DNA from: Acanthosepion lycidas
Lineage: Eukaryota > Mollusca > Cephalopoda > Sepiida > Sepiidae
Length of the DNA: 64,000 nt
Direction of reading: 5' to 3'
Assembly (NCBI GenBank): GCA_963932145.1
Contig: OZ010611.1
Coordinates: 58,909,292 to 58,973,291, forward strand
Positions within the stretch are counted from its first letter, which is position 1; each line of letters opens with the position of its first letter. Of this stretch, positions 61,236-64,000 are shown one piece after another. The position numbers were made by a program, and so were the translations under genes. The notes under the pieces were generated by a model. It saw nothing but the letters and a program-made list of their open reading frames with translations. It did no database searches and was not told the DNA's origin.

Positions 61236-61254
61236 TCGTGACTTCCCGACGTGA
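61236..61254 (+). other. Primer-binding site resembling tRNA-Trp
   Basis: TCGTGACTTCCCGACGTGA matches the complement of the animal tRNA-Trp 3' end (TGGTGACCCCGACGTGA) except for one base and an inserted TT. It starts two bases after the proposed LTR end and 31 bp before the gag ATG complex. Use of tRNA-Trp as primer is a known feature of CsRn1-type Gypsy elements. The mismatch and insertion suggest decay or a variant primer. Confidence 0.6.
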
Positions 61255-61266
61255 GACAGCTAAGCG

Positions 61267-62061
61267 ATGATGGAGTCGGTTAAAAGTGATTCTTTGGACA
61301 TGACGGCCGCGATCATACCTCTGCCTGCATACCACCATAATGCCAAGAACTGGTTCTTGCAGGTAGAGTCTATCTTTTCCATGTTACGTATCACTTCACA
61401 GCGAGCCAGATTCGCGAATGTAATGCAGAAACTCCCATCCGATATGATGGGCGAAATTTCTGACGTCCTCGCCGATTTGCGCGAACATGAACCATACGAT
61501 CACTTAAAGGAAGCGATCCTCAAGCGCACTGGGCGTTCCGAGGAAGACATGATTCAGGAAATTCTACGGAACCTCACCAGAGGCGACAAGACGCCATCCC
61601 AGCTTCTCAGGTATATGAGGAACCAGCTGGGAAAGCACAATGTGTCGGAAAAGGTTCTTCGAGGCTTATGGCTGGAGCATTTGCCCAAATCAGTAGCTCA
61701 GATTATCGCACCAATGACGAGAGCCACGCCTCTGGATGATTTGGCAGAATCTGCTGACCTGGTTTTTGCGCAGTTTGACCACAGCGTTAACGCAGTTCAC
61801 GCCCCCAACATAGCAAAGCACGAACGCTACGAGCCAAGTAAGACAGAACGGGCGTTGGCCGACCTTCTACGACAAATTCGAGAGATCCAGCTCTCCCTGC
61901 GCCCACGGCCAAGGAAATCGACCCCATCTCGACGGAGACGAACCCCCAGTCGAGAACGGCAAAGCGACCAGAGTGTTTGTTGGTTTCATCGCACTTTTGG
62001 CGACGGAGCCAGAAATTGTAAACCTCCCTGTACACACCCGTCGGCCCGGGGAAACGAATAA
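61267..62061 (+). CDS. gag: Gypsy Gag polyprotein with CHCC zinc motif
   Basis: Gag forms the particle that packages element RNA. The frame is open for 264 codons from ATG 61267 (a second ATG follows at once) to TAA 62059-62061. The N-terminal part has NWFLQVESIF and a helical region, typical of the short Gag of CsRn1-type elements. Next comes an Arg/Ser-rich stretch (KSTPSRRRRTPSRERQS). The C-terminus carries C-x2-H-x9-C-x3-C at residues 238, 241, 251 and 255 (CWFHRTFGDGARNCKPPC), the CHCC zinc finger that replaces the usual CCHC knuckle in the CsRn1 clade. The frame is intact. A -1 frameshift signal overlaps its last codons and leads to pol. No major homology region was looked for beyond these motifs. 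Confidence 0.9.
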   Translation: MMESVKSDSLDMTAAIIPLPAYHHNAKNWFLQVESIFSMLRITSQRARFANVMQKLPSDMMGEISDVLADLREHEPYDHLKEAILKRTGRSEEDMIQEILRNLTRGDKTPSQLLRYMRNQLGKHNVSEKVLRGLWLEHLPKSVAQIIAPMTRATPLDDLAESADLVFAQFDHSVNAVHAPNIAKHERYEPSKTERALADLLRQIREIQLSLRPRPRKSTPSRRRRTPSRERQSDQSVCWFHRTFGDGARNCKPPCTHPSARGNE

Positions 62062-62093
62062 ACCGGGGAGTGGCGACGACTAACTCATCCGGT
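62049..62093 (+). promoter_or_regulatory. Programmed -1 ribosomal frameshift signal between gag and pol
   Basis: GGGAAAC at 62049-62055 is read in gag as G-GGA-AAC, the phase required for a -1 slip onto GGG-AAA. The gag stop follows at 62059-62061. The -1 frame is exactly the protease frame and has no stop. After a 6-nt spacer a stem-loop can form: ACCGG (62062-62066) pairs with CCGGT (62089-62093), and GAGT (62068-62071) with ACTC (62083-62086). G67-T88 can add a wobble pair, A87 bulges out, and the loop has 11 nt. A slippery heptamer, short spacer and stem-loop are the established components of retroviral-type -1 frameshifting. Confidence 0.8.
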
Positions 62094-62630
62094 GCCGACA
62101 CGCAATGTCGTCTATTTTACGTTTGGGATCGCCGGAACAAACTGAAATTTCTAGTAGACACAGGTGCGGCCATCAGCGTAGTACCCTATCAGAACGACTA
62201 CACCGCTAAGCCCACCCTGGTCAAACTACGAGCTGCGAATGGTTCCGCGATAGACACATACGGAGAAAGGACCCTTACTTTGAATATCGGCATGCGACGT
62301 GATTTCACTTGGACATTCACCGTGGCCAACGTGAAGGTACCCATCCTCGGTGCGGATTTCCTGGCGCATTACGCACTGGCGGTCCATATGAACCCTAGGA
62401 CCCTGTCAGATACGACTACGAATCTCCGTGTCTTAGGTACCCCTACACGTCAAGGCTCCACAGGAATCAGCGTCGCAACGTGCCATGGTCGCGAGTACTT
62501 AGATCTCCTGACACAGTTCACGGATATAACGCTGCCACTCCAAGTAACGGCTTCAGGTGACCATCAGACTCAGCACCACATCAGGACTAGAGGTCCTCCC
62601 GCACACTCCCATCCGCGACGACTCTCCGCA
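62049..62630 (+). CDS. pol: Gypsy Pol, aspartic protease segment (expressed by -1 frameshift)
   Basis: The protease cuts the Gag-Pol precursor. Its frame is entered from gag at GGGAAAC and needs no own ATG. RLFYVWDRRNKLKFLVDTGAAISVVP contains the active-site Asp-Thr-Gly at 62157-62165, and the flap-side motif ILGADFLAHY follows. The frame continues through a linker to HHIRTRGPPAHSHPRRLS, which is the conserved run-in to Gypsy reverse transcriptase, and then goes out of phase with RT near 62622-62630. In the unbroken element protease and RT would be one frame, so I read this as a mutation rather than a second programmed shift. The protease frame itself stays open to a stop at 62673-62675. Confidence 0.85.
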
Positions 62631-64000
62631 CAAACTGGCGTACGCCAAGGAGCAATTCGACAAAATGCTGAGTGATGGCATCATTCGTCCTTCCGATAGC
62701 CCTTACGCGTCGCCACTACACTTAGTGCCTAAACCTGGCGGTAAAGAGTTTCGGATATGCGTCGACTACCGAAAATTGAACGCGTCAACCGTACCAGACC
62801 GCTACCCTGTCCCTCTTATCCCTGATTTTGCATCCGGACTAGAGGGCGCTCGCATAGTTTCAAAAATCGATCTGACAAAGGCATACCATCAGATCCCCGT
62901 TGCTGCGGAAGACGTCCCTAAGACGGCAGTCACAACACCATTCGGCCTATATGAGTTTTTAAAGATGCCGTTCGGTCTACGTAACGCTGCCCAGACCTTC
63001 CAACGGCTCATAGACGGAGTCCTGCGCGGACTACCGCACGTATACGCTTACATCGACGACATCTTGGTGGCCAGTAAAGACGCCGATTCTCATAGACAAC
63101 ACCTGCGAGAAGTCTTCCAGCGACTCTCGCACTACGGCCTGAAGTTGAACCTGGACAAGTGCGTTTTCGGGGCGCCCAGCGTTGACTTTCTCGGGCACCG
63201 CACCGACGCAAACGGCATAGCACCTCTGCCAGACAAGATCAGTTCGATCCGAGATTTTCCTACACCGACGTCCATGAAACAATTGCGACATTTCCTCGGT
63301 ATGCTCAATTTTTATCGTCGGTTCATCTCAAATTGCGCTACCATCCTCCAGCCACTGACGAATCTGCTGCAGAGAAGGAATAAGGACATCGTGTTGGAGG
63401 GGGATGCTCTGCACGCATTCCATACAGCGAAGGCTGCATTGTCAAATTTTACTAGGCTCTCGCATATTAACGACAATGCGAAGACGCGGCTCTTCCTGAC
63501 GACCGACGCATCGGACGCTGGAGTGGGCGCGGTGGTTGAGCAAGAATTCAATTCACAACGCGAATCCATCGCATTCTTTTCAGCCAAGCTTTCGCCAGCC
63601 CAGAGAGAATACAGCACCTTCTCCCGAGAGCTGCTGGCCATTTATCTGGCCATCAGGCATTTCAGGCACTTACTGGAAGGTCGAGATTTTACTATTTATA
63701 CCGACCATAAACCGTTGACGACCGCGATGAGTAACAACTCTGACAAATATACAGCGCGCGAGATCCGGCATCTCGACTATCTGTCACAGTTCTCGACCGA
63801 TATTCGTCACATAAAGGGGAAGAACAACGCCGTCGCGGACACATTATCGCGAGCGGATATTCAATCTCTTCAGACCGGCGTCTTGGGTCAGGATACCATA
63901 GCCGCTGAACAAAAATCCGACCCCACGCTGCAAGACGTCCTTTCAAATACTTCTTTAAAGCTTCGGGAGTTCCCTGCATCCTTCAGCGACGACACCCTGT
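62548..64000 (+). CDS. pol: Gypsy Pol, reverse transcriptase and RNase H (truncated by the window end)
   Basis: This plus-strand frame is open from 62548 to the window end without a stop. The true coding part starts near 62623. RT shows KLAYAKEQFDKMLSDGIIRPS, SPYASPLHLVPKPGG, KIDLTKAYHQIPV (catalytic Asp 62869-62871), FLKMPFGLRNAAQTFQRL and YIDDILVAS (catalytic Asp pair 63055-63060), followed by the thumb and connection DFLGHR and LRHFLGMLNFYRRFI. RNase H shows LTTDASDAGVGAVV (Asp 63505-63507), SRELLAI, FTIYTDHKPL (Asp 63703-63705) and HIKGKNNAVADTLSR. All visible catalytic residues are present. The integrase zinc finger should begin just past 64000. The domain order RT-RNase H before integrase is that of Gypsy elements. 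Confidence 0.93.

Larger units (their letters stand above)
60556..64000 (+). mobile_element. Ty3/Gypsy LTR retrotransposon, CsRn1-like, 5' part only
   Basis: The order is LTR, primer-binding site, gag, protease, reverse transcriptase, RNase H, which is the Gypsy order. A Gag CHCC motif and a tRNA-Trp-like primer site are features reported for the CsRn1 clade. The left end is approximate: TGTTA at 60556-60560 is my candidate LTR start, and it cannot be tested because the 3' LTR lies outside the window. Integrase would follow after 64000. There is probably one inactivating frameshift, near 62625. Confidence 0.88.

Noticed and set aside
63008-63979. Minus-strand ORFs opposite Gypsy RT/RNase H (63008-63223, 63031-63291, 63312-63641, 63692-63979)
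   Set aside because: The plus-strand frame contains all RT and RNase H motifs without a stop; these are antisense shadows.
61267-64000. Envelope gene or retroviral status of the Gypsy element
   Set aside because: No env is visible; the window ends before integrase, and CsRn1-type elements normally lack one.

Overview
The window is eukaryotic, almost certainly metazoan, DNA. It holds no host protein-coding gene that I can recognise. About 84% of it (1-53807) is one head-to-tail satellite array with a basic period of 200 bp, roughly 269 monomers. The rest (53808-64000) is retrotransposon DNA: a damaged APE-type LINE of the L1/Tx1 kind, a short structured stretch with two pieces resembling U2 snRNA, and the 5' part of a Ty3/Gypsy LTR retrotransposon with CsRn1-clade features. 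CsRn1-like Gypsy and Tx1-like LINEs both occur in many invertebrates and some vertebrates, so I do not name a species.

Satellite. The array has layers. From 1 to about 39.2 kb the monomers are very similar (subfamily A) and carry recent multi-monomer duplications with offsets of 402, 601, 1399, 2399, 2806, 2998/2999 and 6398 bp across the whole array. Several offsets depart from a multiple of 200 by exactly the private 1-bp indels in their monomers. From about 39.2 to 50.2 kb a different subfamily (B), interspersed with a third type (C), takes over. From about 50.2 kb to the abrupt end at 53807 the monomers are the most diverged and include truncated units. This is the expected profile of an array edge: homogenised inside, decayed outside. 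Two inverted repeats recur in the monomers: TTTGTG-GG-CACAAA and TAGAGG-N9-CCTCTA.

LINE (about 53808-60232). ORF1 encodes a nucleic-acid-binding protein with one CCHC knuckle and is broken by two frameshifts. ORF2 encodes an APE endonuclease followed by reverse transcriptase and is broken by one in-frame TGA and one frameshift. A 3' UTR of about 590 bp ends in an (ATAA)-type tail. The sequence right after the tail resembles the 5' part of U2 snRNA. A second tail about 270 bp downstream is also followed by U2-like sequence, which suggests a U2-targeted or U2-derived history.

Gypsy element (about 60.55 kb to the window end). A 5' LTR with ~80-101 bp tandem sub-repeats is followed by a tRNA-Trp-like primer-binding site, gag with a CHCC zinc motif, a textbook -1 frameshift signal (GGGAAAC plus stem-loop) leading into protease, then reverse transcriptase and RNase H. 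There is one probable inactivating frameshift between protease and RT. Integrase and the 3' LTR lie beyond the window.
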